A stretch of DNA of 64,000 nucleotides from positions 62,001 to 126,000 of the forward strand of contig CBDHFN010000003.1 in NCBI GenBank assembly GCA_965262605.1, written 5' to 3'. The position numbers were made by a program, and so were the translations under genes. Shown here in pieces: positions 28,233 to 37,229 of this stretch; positions within the stretch are counted from its first letter, which is position 1, and each line of letters begins with the position of its first letter. The notes under the pieces were generated by a model. The model saw nothing but the letters and a program-made list of their open reading frames with translations. It had not been told where the DNA came from and searched no databases. The DNA is from CBDHFN01 sp965262605 (GTDB taxonomy: Bacteria > Pseudomonadota > Alphaproteobacteria > JASGCL01).

Positions 28233-28949
28233 TTATTGGGGAAATTGGCTATAATTATTAAGCCAATTTTTTATTAAATTTAATTCGCGGGCGCATTCAA
28301 GACGGGTTTGTTGATGCACGGGGTCATCACCCCAATATTTTGCTTGGGTTAATTGTTCCAAAAAACATTGATTTAGCGCATCATCAACCGATAAAAGCCC
28401 CAGAGTAAATTGCATTGCCACTAAGAACGAGCCCCCTTGAATAGTCGCATAATATAATAAAGCCCGTTGATAGCCATCAAGCTTTGCCCAAAATGCCGCA
28501 ATATTTTCTTGATATGCTGGGGGTTGGCTTGGCATAATTATCGTATTTTTTGGCGCAAATTGTAAGCTTTGCCCAAAAAAATCTTGGGCAAATTTATAAT
28601 GCCCGCGCCAGATGGGCACTAATTCTTGGGGGGGATTATTGGGCAAATAAAAAATCGCATCATTAACGGCATATTCACAAATTTCATGGTATTTTGCCGA
28701 TTCGTGCGGCAAAAAATTATCAATAATGCTGTTGTTTAATTGGTTATTGGGCATGGTTGCTGGGTTGGGGCGCAAACCTTGTTTGGTTGTTTTTTGCGCT
28801 TGCCATTCTTGGCATAAAATTTGCGCAATCGCGCTATTCGGGGCGGATATTGGTTTTTTTTGCGGTGTTAATATGGGTTTTTGCCGATAAAGCAAAATAA
28901 TATGCCGTGGATTATCTTGATTAAGGCTAAAATCAGAATTATTGGACAT
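28233..28949 (-). CDS. ATP12-family F1-ATPase assembly chaperone
   Basis: The 238-residue protein (from the ATG at 28949) shows the ATP12 pattern: an early YRQKPILTPQKKP segment, CQEWQAQ, YLPNNPPQ, and a C-terminal LLYYATIQGGSFLVAMQF followed by QAKYWGDDPVHQQTR. ATP12 helps assemble the alpha subunit of F1 in mitochondria and alphaproteobacteria. The frame extends upstream to 29018, but the chosen start gives the family-like N-terminus and an 11-bp overlap with the lipoprotein gene. Confidence 0.75.
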   Translation of the reverse strand: MSNNSDFSLNQDNPRHIILLYRQKPILTPQKKPISAPNSAIAQILCQEWQAQKTTKQGLRPNPATMPNNQLNNSIIDNFLPHESAKYHEICEYAVNDAIFYLPNNPPQELVPIWRGHYKFAQDFFGQSLQFAPKNTIIMPSQPPAYQENIAAFWAKLDGYQRALLYYATIQGGSFLVAMQFTLGLLSVDDALNQCFLEQLTQAKYWGDDPVHQQTRLECARELNLIKNWLNNYSQFPQ

Positions 28950-29628
28950 CAAAACTGGAATCGGCGGCGGCGGATAATCGTTGCAATAAAGCCGTAGTTG
29001 GTCCATCAACGGGTTCAAAATTCACTAAATCCACGCAACGAAATCCGGATAAGCCAATATCTTCAATATATAAAACATCAAGTCTTGAGCCGTTTTCTTC
29101 AAGATTGCGGGGGATATAGCGTTTAACATATAATTGCCCCGTGCCGCCAATGCCATTATTCACGCCTAAAATGCCGTAATTATAAATAATCAAGGGTAAT
29201 CGGCGTACGGTTTCGGCGGATAAGCAATATTCATAGGCTTGAAAAGTTTTGCGGTTTTTGGACACGGTGGAAAATCTGCCGCCCACGACATTTTCAAATA
29301 ATAACGGCGAAGTGCGCGGAATCCAATGAATCATTAAGCCGCGTTGCGGTTTGGGGTTTAACCTGTCTTTATAAAGCCAAATTGGGTCAGAATTATTATA
29401 ACTATCAATAATGCTGGCGCGGGTCGCATAATCAAACCAATAGCTTACTGAAATGCGGGTTGCATCGGGGGCATAACCATTGGCACCGACATTCCATGGG
29501 TCAAAGTTATTGCCCGAAACTTCCTTGCTGACTAATTCGGGTGCTTTGACGCAACCCATTAATAACGAAGCCGCAAGCCCGCCCACTAAACAATATTTTT
29601 GTAATATTGTCGGGCGAAATCGTTGCAT
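28939..29628 (-). CDS. Predicted lipoprotein of unknown function
   Basis: I do not recognise this family. From the ATG at 29628 the 229-residue product has a basic n-region, a hydrophobic stretch and a lipobox LLMGC (cysteine at residue 26), so it is probably a lipoprotein. The mature part has SVSYWFDYATRASI, GLMIHWIPR and YIEDIGLSGFRC segments and looks globular. In-frame ATGs also exist at 29652 and 29715; the latter would bury the signal. It overlaps the ATP12 gene by 11 bp and faces secG divergently. Confidence 0.6.
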   Translation of the reverse strand: MQRFRPTILQKYCLVGGLAASLLMGCVKAPELVSKEVSGNNFDPWNVGANGYAPDATRISVSYWFDYATRASIIDSYNNSDPIWLYKDRLNPKPQRGLMIHWIPRTSPLLFENVVGGRFSTVSKNRKTFQAYEYCLSAETVRRLPLIIYNYGILGVNNGIGGTGQLYVKRYIPRNLEENGSRLDVLYIEDIGLSGFRCVDLVNFEPVDGPTTALLQRLSAAADSSFDVQ

Positions 29629-29737
29629 AAAATTATATATTTTTTCTATCATGATAAGATATTTATTGACTTTCACTAAAAAGTAAAGCAAATAATATAC
29701 CAAATACCATTTCATTCAAAAAAAAATCAGGATTACC

Positions 29738-30094
29738 ATGCAAACATTAATTTTAGTTATTCATATTCTGCTTGCCATCAGCATTGTCGGTTTGGTTTTA
29801 TTGCAAAAATCTGATGGCGGTGGCGCTTTGGGTATTGGTGGCGGTGGCAATCAATCCATGGGCAATATTTTCACGGCGCGCGGTTCGGCGAATTTGCTGA
29901 CGCGTTTTACAGCATTTATTGCGGTTGGGTTTTTCGCAACTTCGTTGATTTTAGCCGTTATAAGTGGCGCGGAGATTGAAAAGCCGAAATCTTTAATTTT
30001 GGACGAAACTAATGCCCCAATAACAAATGCGCCCGCGGTTGATGCCCCCGCGGTTGGTGCCCCCATTGTGCCAAGCGCACCAATTACAAAATAA
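29738..30094 (+). CDS. secG: Preprotein translocase subunit SecG
   Basis: SecG is a small subunit of the SecYEG channel. The 118-residue protein has two membrane helices flanking the conserved QKSDGGGALGIGGG and MGNIFTARGSANLLTR region. The C-terminus is a low-complexity tail rich in A, P, V and N (APAVDAPAVGAP), common in alphaproteobacterial SecG. The stop overlaps the mnmG start (TAATG). Confidence 0.93.
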   Translation: MQTLILVIHILLAISIVGLVLLQKSDGGGALGIGGGGNQSMGNIFTARGSANLLTRFTAFIAVGFFATSLILAVISGAEIEKPKSLILDETNAPITNAPAVDAPAVGAPIVPSAPITK

Positions 30095-31959
30095 TGATTA
30101 TCGTCATTGGTGGCGGTCATGCTGGGTGCGAGGCAGCAATTGCCAGCGCAAGAATCGGCGTGCCGACTATTTTAATAACTCATAAACGCGCAACCATTGG
30201 TGAAATGTCGTGCAACCCCGCTATTGGTGGCTTGGGTAAGGGGCATTTAGTGCGCGAAATTGATGCGATGGGCGGATTAATGGCGCGGGCAATTGACAAA
30301 GGCGGTATGCAGTTCCGTATGCTTAATGCCTCCAAGGGTCCCGCAGTGCAAGGACCACGCGCCCAAGCTGACAGGGCTTTATATAAAAAAGCCGTGCAAG
30401 ATATTATTTTTAATACTCCCCATTTAACCATTCACGAAGCATCAGTGCAAGCATTAAAATTTAATGCCACTAAAACAGCAATCAACGGCGTTATTTTGGA
30501 TAATGGCGATAATATTGCGTGCGAAGCTGTGATTATGACAAGCGGCACTTTTTTAAACGGCATTGTCCATATTGGCGTCAATCATAATTATAGCGCGGGG
30601 CGCATGGGCGATAACGCCGAAAATATTCTTTCGCAAAGCCTGAAATTTGCGAATTTAACCACTAAGCGACTAAAAACGGGCACGCCACCACGGCTTGATG
30701 CCAAAACCATTGATTTTTCCCAATGCGAAATTCAATATGGTGATGAAAACCCGCAAGCTTTTTCATTTATGAATCATGCGCCCCAGCAAAAACAAGTGCC
30801 TTGCTATATTACTTATACGAATCAACAAACCCATGAAATAATTCGCCAAAATCTGCATTTATCGGCGATGTATGGCGGGTCAATCGGCGGTAAGGGTCCA
30901 AGATATTGCCCATCAATTGAGGATAAAATTGTTAAATTTGCCGATAAAACCCGCCATCAAATTTTTCTTGAACCCGAAGGGTATGATGATGATACAATTT
31001 ACCCCAATGGCGTGTCAACTTCATTGCCCGAATCGGTGCAAATTCAATATATTAATTCAATTCAAGGGCTTGAAAATGCCAAGATTCTAAGGGCGGGTTA
31101 TGCCATTGAATATGATGCGATTGATTCGCGATGCTTAAACGCAAGCTTGCAAGTTAAACATATTCAAGGGCTTTATTGCGCCGGGCAAATAAACGGCACA
31201 ACTGGTTATGAAGAAGCCGCCGCCCAAGGTATGGTGGCGGGCTTTAACGCCGCCTTGATGGTGCAGGGGCAAAATCCACTAACCATGGCAAGGCACGAAT
31301 CATATATTGGCGTGATGATTAATGATTTAATCACCCAAGGCGCTGATGAGCCTTACCGCATGTTTACCGCACGCGCCGAATACCGATTATCGTTGCGTGC
31401 CGATAATGCCGATATGCGCTTGACCAAGCTTGCCCATGAAATTGGCGCCTTGAATGATGAGCATGGGCAATATCGCTGGGCAAATTTTCAAGAAAAAATG
31501 GCGAAATATCGCGAAGCGCGCCATTTGGCGATGGCTTGTCAGATTAGCCCAACTAGCTTAGTGAAGCAAGGATACACCACCAAAACCGATGGTAAAATGC
31601 GCACCGGGTTTGATTTATTGGGGTTGCTGGATTTTGGCATTGAAGAATGCGTGAAAATTTTCCCGCAATTAGCCGCGGTTGATAAAGAAATTTTAACCCA
31701 ATTATCATTTGATTCATTATATGGTAAATATGCCTTGCGCCATGACGAAGAAGTTAAAGCCATTCATCGCGATCAATTAATTATCATTCCCAAAGACATT
31801 GAATTGCATAAAATTGGTGGCTTAAATAATGAATTATGCGAAAAATTAAAATTTCACCAGCCAAAAAATCTTGCCGAAGCCGCGCAAATTCAAGGCATGA
31901 CACCCGCGGCGATGGTGGCGTTATTTCGTTATATAAAACAACAAAAACATGGCGAATAA
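30094..31959 (+). CDS. mnmG: tRNA uridine-5-carboxymethylaminomethyl modification enzyme MnmG (GidA)
   Basis: This FAD enzyme with MnmE modifies U34 of several tRNAs. The 621-residue protein has the dinucleotide-binding IGGGHAGCEAA at the start, CNPAIGGLGKGHLVREIDA, KTGTPPRL and TARAEYRLSLRADNAD, all family signatures. Full length. It overlaps secG by one base and hprK by 11 bp. The usual followers rsmG, parA and parB are absent; hprK follows instead. Confidence 0.96.
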   Translation: MIIVIGGGHAGCEAAIASARIGVPTILITHKRATIGEMSCNPAIGGLGKGHLVREIDAMGGLMARAIDKGGMQFRMLNASKGPAVQGPRAQADRALYKKAVQDIIFNTPHLTIHEASVQALKFNATKTAINGVILDNGDNIACEAVIMTSGTFLNGIVHIGVNHNYSAGRMGDNAENILSQSLKFANLTTKRLKTGTPPRLDAKTIDFSQCEIQYGDENPQAFSFMNHAPQQKQVPCYITYTNQQTHEIIRQNLHLSAMYGGSIGGKGPRYCPSIEDKIVKFADKTRHQIFLEPEGYDDDTIYPNGVSTSLPESVQIQYINSIQGLENAKILRAGYAIEYDAIDSRCLNASLQVKHIQGLYCAGQINGTTGYEEAAAQGMVAGFNAALMVQGQNPLTMARHESYIGVMINDLITQGADEPYRMFTARAEYRLSLRADNADMRLTKLAHEIGALNDEHGQYRWANFQEKMAKYREARHLAMACQISPTSLVKQGYTTKTDGKMRTGFDLLGLLDFGIEECVKIFPQLAAVDKEILTQLSFDSLYGKYALRHDEEVKAIHRDQLIIIPKDIELHKIGGLNNELCEKLKFHQPKNLAEAAQIQGMTPAAMVALFRYIKQQKHGE

Positions 31960-32404
31960 TCAAGAAATTTATGGTAATGCGCTGGCAAAATATGGCTTTG
32001 GGTTGATTTTATGCGCGCCCAGCGGTTATGGTAAATCTTTAATTTCGCATTATTTAATCAAAAATTACCAATATAGGCTTGTGGCAGATGACCGAGTTGT
32101 GCTCAATGCCCAAGAAAATTTTATTAATTTATCCGCCGTGCAAGGATTTATGGGGCAAATGGAGTTGCGCCCGATGGGAATTATCCAATTACCAAATCAT
32201 CAATATTGCCAGCAAGCAAGCTTAATCGGTATGGTTAGCCATCATGAGCAACCCGAACGATGCCAAGAATTTCAGGGGCAACAACAGGATTTTTTTAAAT
32301 TTAAAATTCCGAATTTATTCGCAAATTTCCAAGACAGATTTATCGGCGAAATTATTGATAATTATATGAATTATTTGCTTGCAAATCGCAATGAAAAGCG
32401 TTAA
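31949..32404 (+). CDS. hprK: HPr kinase/phosphorylase, short alphaproteobacterial form
   Basis: HprK phosphorylates HPr on serine in the regulatory PTS. The 151-residue protein consists only of the kinase domain, as in alphaproteobacteria. It has the P-loop APSGYGKSLI (about residues 23-32), the LVADDRV acidic motif and an MELRPMGI region. It overlaps mnmG by 11 bp and is followed by the EIIA gene, the common hprK-EIIA-ptsH order except that ptsH does not follow here. Confidence 0.85.
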   Translation: MANNQEIYGNALAKYGFGLILCAPSGYGKSLISHYLIKNYQYRLVADDRVVLNAQENFINLSAVQGFMGQMELRPMGIIQLPNHQYCQQASLIGMVSHHEQPERCQEFQGQQQDFFKFKIPNLFANFQDRFIGEIIDNYMNYLLANRNEKR

Positions 32405-32435
32405 ATATCGCTTATTGATTAATAAGGGATTACCG

Positions 32436-32837
32436 ATGATTGGTATGGTATTAGTTAGCCATGGTATGTTGGCTGATGAATTTGGCAAAGCTTTAGAACA
32501 TGTGGTTGGCAAGCAAGCATATTTAATGTGCATTTGCATTAACCCCGATGATGATATGGCACAAAGACGCACCGAGATAGAAGATGCTATCACCCAAACA
32601 AATAATGGTGATGGCGTGATTTTATTCACTGATTTATTTGGTGGCACGCCATCAAATTTAGCTATCTCTTGTCTTGCGCAAAAACAAGTTGAAGTGATAG
32701 CGGGTTTAAACTTACCCATGTTAATTAAACTGGCAATGCTTCGGCAAAATCAGCATGATGTGCAAAAAGTCGCCAATGAATGTTGTGAAGCGGGCAAAAA
32801 ACATATATCCCTTGCCAGTAATATTTTAGCCAATTAA
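32436..32837 (+). CDS. PTS EIIA component, mannose/fructose type (regulatory PTS)
   Basis: The 133-residue protein has the phosphorylated histidine in LVSHGMLADEF (His9) and the TDLFGGTPSN motif of the EIIA-Man fold. With hprK it belongs to the regulatory PTS that senses phosphoenolpyruvate and nitrogen status rather than transporting sugar. The ATG at 32436 has AAGGGA six to seven bases upstream; longer upstream frames lack family similarity. The next gene should be ptsH, but repeat array B follows. Confidence 0.88.
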   Translation: MIGMVLVSHGMLADEFGKALEHVVGKQAYLMCICINPDDDMAQRRTEIEDAITQTNNGDGVILFTDLFGGTPSNLAISCLAQKQVEVIAGLNLPMLIKLAMLRQNQHDVQKVANECCEAGKKHISLASNILAN

Positions 32838-32910
32838 ATTTATTAAGAGCATATTGAAATTATCAATTCGCGAATTTTGCCCTTCAATGGCAAGGGAGGT
32901 TGGCAGAATA
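32838..32910. other. Short spacer after the EIIA gene
   Basis: Contains palindrome AATTCGCGAATT (32865-32876) and a small inverted repeat CCCTT-N7-AAGGG, possibly the 3' end of the secG-mnmG-hprK-EIIA transcript. No ptsH remnant is recognisable. Confidence 0.3.
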
Positions 32911-34000
32911 TCCCAAAAATATAACGAAAAAACAGCAAGAATTTTTATTTTCGCACACTATTTTGCGCTTACGCTTGAAAAGAATTAAAAAAATTAAAAG
33001 AATTAAAAGAATTTAATGATTATTAAAATATTTAATTATCAAAGTTGCTTAAAAATATATGGTTGCATGATGAAAAAGAAAAAAATTCTTAAAATTCTTT
33101 TCAATTCTTAAAATTCTTTATAAAGGGGGTTTGGGGGAATCCCCCAAAAATATTGTGAATAAAAACAGCATGAATTTTTATGTTCGCACCCATTTTGACG
33201 CTTACGCCTGAATAGGATTATGGGATTATGGGATTATAGGATTAAATGATTATTAAAATAGTAATTAATCAAATTCGGTTAAAAATATATGCCTGTATGA
33301 TGAAAAAGAAAAAAATCCTTCAATCTTTTTAATCCTTAAATCCTATTTTAAGAGGGTTTGGGGGAATCCCCCAAAATATAACGAAAAAACAGCATGAATT
33401 TATATTTTCGCCCCCTATTTTGCGCTTACGCTTGAATAGGATTATGGGATTATAGGATTATAGGATTATTAAAATAGTAATTAATCAAATTCGGTTAAAA
33501 ATATATGGTTGCATGATGAAAAAGAAAAAAATTCTTAAAATTCTTTTCAATTCTTAAAATTCTTTGTAAAGGGGGTTTGGGGGAATCCCCCAAAAATATT
33601 GTGAATAAAAACAGCATGAATTTTTATGTTCGCACCCATTTTGACGCTTACGCTTGAATAGGATTATGGGATTATAGGATTAAATGATTATTAAAATAGT
33701 AATTAATCAAATTCGGTTAAAAATATATGCCTGTATGATGAAAAAGAAAAAAATTCTTAAAATTCTTTGTAAAGGGGGTTTGGGGGAATCCCCCAAAATA
33801 TAACGAATAAAACAGCAAGAATTTTTATTTTTGCACCCTATTTTGCGCTTACGCTTGAATAGGATTATGGGATTATAGGATTAAATGATTATTAAAATAG
33901 TAATTAATCAAAGTTGCTTAAAAATATATGGTTGCATGATGAAAAAGAAAAAAATTCTTAAAATTCTTTGTAAAAGGGGGTTTGGGGAATCCCCCAAAAT
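32911..34000 (-). repeat. Modular repeat array B (five units, inverted relative to array A)
   Basis: G5-AAT-C5 hairpins recur at 33133-33145, 33360-33372, 33579-33591, 33782-33794 and 33984-33995 (the last has G4), spaced about 227, 219, 203 and 201 bp. Between hairpins each unit has the same blocks as array A in reverse complement: a block ending GCGCTTACGCTTGAA, a tandem tract (AAAAGAATT-type in unit 1, ATAGGATT-type in the others), a linker with AAAATATATGGTTGCATGATG or the GCCTGTATGATG variant, and a second tract (ATTCTTAAA-type, but ATCC-type before 33360). The left end starts inside a hairpin (TCCCAAAA at 32911). The array fills the gap between EIIA and tolC. Confidence 0.94.
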
Positions 34001-34040
34001 ATTACCATACAAAATCATCAATAAAATTTTAGTATAAAAA

Positions 34041-34050
34041 AATGGGGAAT
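34041..34050 (+). promoter_or_regulatory. AATGGGGAAT motif upstream of the tolC promoter
   Basis: This 10-mer ends exactly 17 bp before the tolC -35 element. The same 10-mer ends 17 bp before the -35 of the adenylate cyclase promoter (57258-57267), suggesting a shared activator or repressor site. Confidence 0.4.
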
Positions 34051-34067
34051 ATCCATAATTTTATTTA

Positions 34068-34096
34068 TTGACTAATAATGATAGTTTAGGTATAAA
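34068..34096 (+). promoter_or_regulatory. Predicted sigma-70-type promoter of tolC
   Basis: TTGACT (34068-34073), 17-bp spacer, TATAAA (34091-34096). The -10 ends only 5 bp before the tolC ATG, so transcription would begin at or next to the start codon. Confidence 0.6.
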
Positions 34097-34101
34097 AAAC
34101 C

Positions 34102-35493
34102 ATGAAGAAAAAACCCATTTTAATATTATTTTGCGCGTTAAGTTGGATATTTAGCGCACAAATTCCATTATATGCCCAAGATTTCAAAAATTTTGCGCAA
34201 AAAATTATTGACAATAACCCCATATTGCGAAGCAACCTTGAAACGATTGAAAGTAGCGAGCAGTCATTATCATATGGCGCGCGCAATTTTCAACCGCTTG
34301 TTAATTTATATTATAATAATAATTTAACCAATAATAATTTTGAAAAAAATGGCAAAAAATATCCCGAAACTTACCATAATGATGAGGTTGGAATCGCGCT
34401 TAAACAAAATTTATTTGAAGGCGGTCAAAGCTTTAACAACAGCAATATTGCGAAGCTTGAAGGGCAAATAAGCCAAATGCAATATCTGGCGAGTAGGCAA
34501 AATCTTTTGTTAAATGCCTTAAATATCTATTCGGATTATCTGCGCGCGGTTATTATTTATAATTTACAACAAGAAAATATTGCCCGCATCACGCAATCGT
34601 ATAATTCCGCCACCGCCCGTTTAGCTGTCGGCGAAATTACCAAAACTGATGTTGCCTTATCATCGTCAAGATTGGAAAAAGCCAATGCCGATTATATAGC
34701 CGCCAAGGGTAATTTGCAAAATACCGAAGTTGCTTTTATGCGCATGTTTGGCGAAAAGCCCAACCATCAGCTTGCAAAATTACGCATGAATGATCCATAT
34801 ACCCAAAGCCGATTAACCATTGATTCCCTTAATGAGCAAGCCTTAAATTATCAAATTTCTTATAAAATAATTCAATTAAATCGGCAAAAATTGCAATTGC
34901 TTTTTCAAAATGCCAAAGCCGCCTCATTACCCACCATTGATTTAACGGCGTCGGTTAAGCAAAATACTAACACAGCAAAATCTGTTGATGGGCAAACCCG
35001 CGCCGCCGTTGTCGGCTTAAGCCTAAGCACGCCAATTTACGCGCAAGGCTTTGTTTTTAATGGCGTTAGGGCAGTGGCGGCATCGCTTCGGGCGATTGAT
35101 TGGACGCTTAATGATGAACGACAAAAAATCCAAGAAAATGTGCAAAAATCTTATAATAATTATATCACGGCACAAGCATCGGTTGGTGCTGCGGAATCAG
35201 GGTTGCAAGCAGCAAAAATTGCTTTTGAAGGCATAAAATTAGAATCAGAAATTGGCAACCGCACAATTCTTGACGAATTAGATGTTAAGCAAGAATTATT
35301 AAACGCCGAATTGGCGCTTGAAAACGCGAAAATCAATGAATCTTTGGCTTATTATTCGTTATTGGCGCAAATTACCGACCTAAAAGATGTATTTAACCTG
35401 CATGATAAATTTAGCTTAAAAAGCGAATTTAATCTTAATCAAGGTTATATGCAGCCAATTTATGAGATTTACGATAATTTCCTCAATGAGTAA
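34102..35493 (+). CDS. tolC: TolC-family outer membrane efflux protein
   Basis: This 463-residue protein has a signal peptide ending near LYAQ, then two repeated helical OEP domains with GIALKQNLFEGGQS and ARLAVGEITKTDVALSSSRL in the first half and SVKQNTNTAK, LSLSTPIYAQGFVFN in the second. TolC trimers form the outer-membrane exit duct for type I secretion and efflux pumps. No partner pump or membrane fusion gene is adjacent. It overlaps the permease gene by 8 bp. Confidence 0.9.
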   Translation: MKKKPILILFCALSWIFSAQIPLYAQDFKNFAQKIIDNNPILRSNLETIESSEQSLSYGARNFQPLVNLYYNNNLTNNNFEKNGKKYPETYHNDEVGIALKQNLFEGGQSFNNSNIAKLEGQISQMQYLASRQNLLLNALNIYSDYLRAVIIYNLQQENIARITQSYNSATARLAVGEITKTDVALSSSRLEKANADYIAAKGNLQNTEVAFMRMFGEKPNHQLAKLRMNDPYTQSRLTIDSLNEQALNYQISYKIIQLNRQKLQLLFQNAKAASLPTIDLTASVKQNTNTAKSVDGQTRAAVVGLSLSTPIYAQGFVFNGVRAVAASLRAIDWTLNDERQKIQENVQKSYNNYITAQASVGAAESGLQAAKIAFEGIKLESEIGNRTILDELDVKQELLNAELALENAKINESLAYYSLLAQITDLKDVFNLHDKFSLKSEFNLNQGYMQPIYEIYDNFLNE

Positions 35494-36541
35494 ATATTTA
35501 GCGCAAAGGTTATTATTTATTGTGCCAACAATTTTGTTGATTTTAACAATTAATTTTACCATTGTGCAATTTGCGCCCGGCGGTCCCGTTGAAAATGCCA
35601 TTGCCTTAATTAAGGGGCATCAATTGGCGGGCAGTAATTTGAGCAATTCTAGCGAAAATAATGTCCAAAACCAGCGCAATATTGATCCCATCATCATTGA
35701 AAAACTTAATAAATTATATGGTTTTGATATGCCTGCATGGCAACGATTTACCATGATGCTGAAAAATTATCTTATGTTTGATTTTGGAGTTAGCTTCACC
35801 ACGGGCAAGCCAGTTATCACCATGATTATTGAGCGAATGCCCGTCTCGTTTTCATTGGGGCTTTGGTCGTTTTTAATAATTTATGGCATATCAATACCTT
35901 TGGGCATTAAAAAAGCGATAAAAAATGGCGCAAAATTTGATACAACCAGCACGATAATAATTATTATTGGCAATTGCTTACCAGCTTTTTTAGTGGCGGT
36001 TGCCTTAATAATTTTCTTTGCGGGCGGGCGATATTTGCAATGGTTTCCGCTTCGTGGTTTAGTCAGCGATAATTTTGATACTTTATCATGGTGGCAACAG
36101 ATTTTAGATTATTTATGGCATTTAATCTTGCCAGTTATTAGCATGACGATTGGTGGTTTTGCCTCATTAACCATGCTTACCAAAAATTCTTATTTAGACG
36201 AATTATCCAAACCTTATATTAATCTTGCGCGTGCCAAAGGTTTAAGCATAAGCCAAATTATGCGCCATCATGTTTTTCAAAATGCCATGCTTATCGTTAT
36301 ATCGGGAATGCCCGCGGCGTTAGTGGGAATTTTATTCACCGAATCCCTGTTGATTGAGATAATTTTTTCGCTTAATGGCTTGGGGTTAATGGGGTTTGAC
36401 GCAATATTAACCCGCGATTATCCGGTATTTTTTGCGACTTTATATTGTTTTACCTTATTGGGTTTATTATTAAATATTATCAGCGATTGGGTTTATACCT
36501 TGATTGACCCGCGCATTAATTTTGAGGCAGCGCATGCATGA
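35486..36541 (+). CDS. yejB: Peptide ABC transporter permease, YejB type
   Basis: From the ATG at 35486 the 351-residue protein begins MSKYLAQRLLFIVPTILLIL and has FAPGGPVENAIA, close to the YejB N-terminus, and the permease motif region LARAKGLSISQIMRHHVFQNA (the EAA loop) followed by FTESLLIEIIFSLNGLG. YejABEF imports peptides and microcin C-like compounds. The binding protein, second permease (yejE) and ATPase (yejF) are not here. It is coupled to tolC upstream and the methyltransferase downstream by short overlaps. Confidence 0.85.
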   Translation: MSKYLAQRLLFIVPTILLILTINFTIVQFAPGGPVENAIALIKGHQLAGSNLSNSSENNVQNQRNIDPIIIEKLNKLYGFDMPAWQRFTMMLKNYLMFDFGVSFTTGKPVITMIIERMPVSFSLGLWSFLIIYGISIPLGIKKAIKNGAKFDTTSTIIIIIGNCLPAFLVAVALIIFFAGGRYLQWFPLRGLVSDNFDTLSWWQQILDYLWHLILPVISMTIGGFASLTMLTKNSYLDELSKPYINLARAKGLSISQIMRHHVFQNAMLIVISGMPAALVGILFTESLLIEIIFSLNGLGLMGFDAILTRDYPVFFATLYCFTLLGLLLNIISDWVYTLIDPRINFEAAHA

Positions 36542-37220
36542 AGCGCGTAAAACGAAAAAAATCCGCTCCGATGATTTTGAATTAAAATATCTTCAAGGGC
36601 GGGTTTTGGATGTTGGTGCTGGTCCCGACAAACTTTGCGATTGGGCAGAATCATTTGATAAAATTCATGGTGATGCTAATAATATCGGGCAATATTTTGC
36701 CCCTGAATCCTTTGATACTATTCATTCTTCGCATTGTTTGGAACATTTGCACGACCCACAAGCAACATTAAGGCAATTTTATCAATTATTAAAACCCAAT
36801 GGATATATAATTTCGGTTGTCCCCGACGAAGATACTTACGAATGCGGTTATTTTCCTTCGCTTTTTAATCCTGAACATCAATGGACATTTCGCAATCACC
36901 ATAACCCATCTTGGTCGCCCAAATCGTTAAATATTCGCGAATGCCATGAAAATTTGCCGAATGGTGCGGTTATTTCTTGTCAATATCAATGCGATGGTTT
37001 TGATTTAAAATTAGTGGTGCGCGGCATTGAACATGCCCGCGCTAAAAATCAAGTCAAATGGTTGCATAATTTTTATAATGATGCAATGCGCACCATGGGG
37101 TATAATCCGATTTTTATTGATTGCATTAACCGCAATCTTTGGCGTTTGGGGTTAATAACCGATCAAACAATGGGTTCGGCTTTGGCGCAAATTGAAGTAA
37201 TTTATCAAAAATACCCCTAG
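36534..37220 (+). CDS. SAM-dependent methyltransferase (class I, type 11-like)
   Basis: The 228-residue protein has motif I GRVLDVGAGPDKL, an acidic HGDANNI, IHSSHCLEHLHDP and LLKPNGYIISVVPDE, the usual Rossmann methyltransferase set. Substrate unknown; the DEDTYEC and HQWTF segments resemble methyltransferases found in glycan clusters. GAGG sits six bases before the ATG at 36534, favouring it over the upstream ATG at 36504. It occupies the place where yejE is expected. Confidence 0.8.
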   Translation: MHEARKTKKIRSDDFELKYLQGRVLDVGAGPDKLCDWAESFDKIHGDANNIGQYFAPESFDTIHSSHCLEHLHDPQATLRQFYQLLKPNGYIISVVPDEDTYECGYFPSLFNPEHQWTFRNHHNPSWSPKSLNIRECHENLPNGAVISCQYQCDGFDLKLVVRGIEHARAKNQVKWLHNFYNDAMRTMGYNPIFIDCINRNLWRLGLITDQTMGSALAQIEVIYQKYP

Positions 37221-37229
37221 GAATAGCTC

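Noticed and set aside
32379..32435. Longer start for the EIIA protein
   Set aside because: The extension overlaps hprK and is not family-like; AAGGGA precedes the ATG at 32436.
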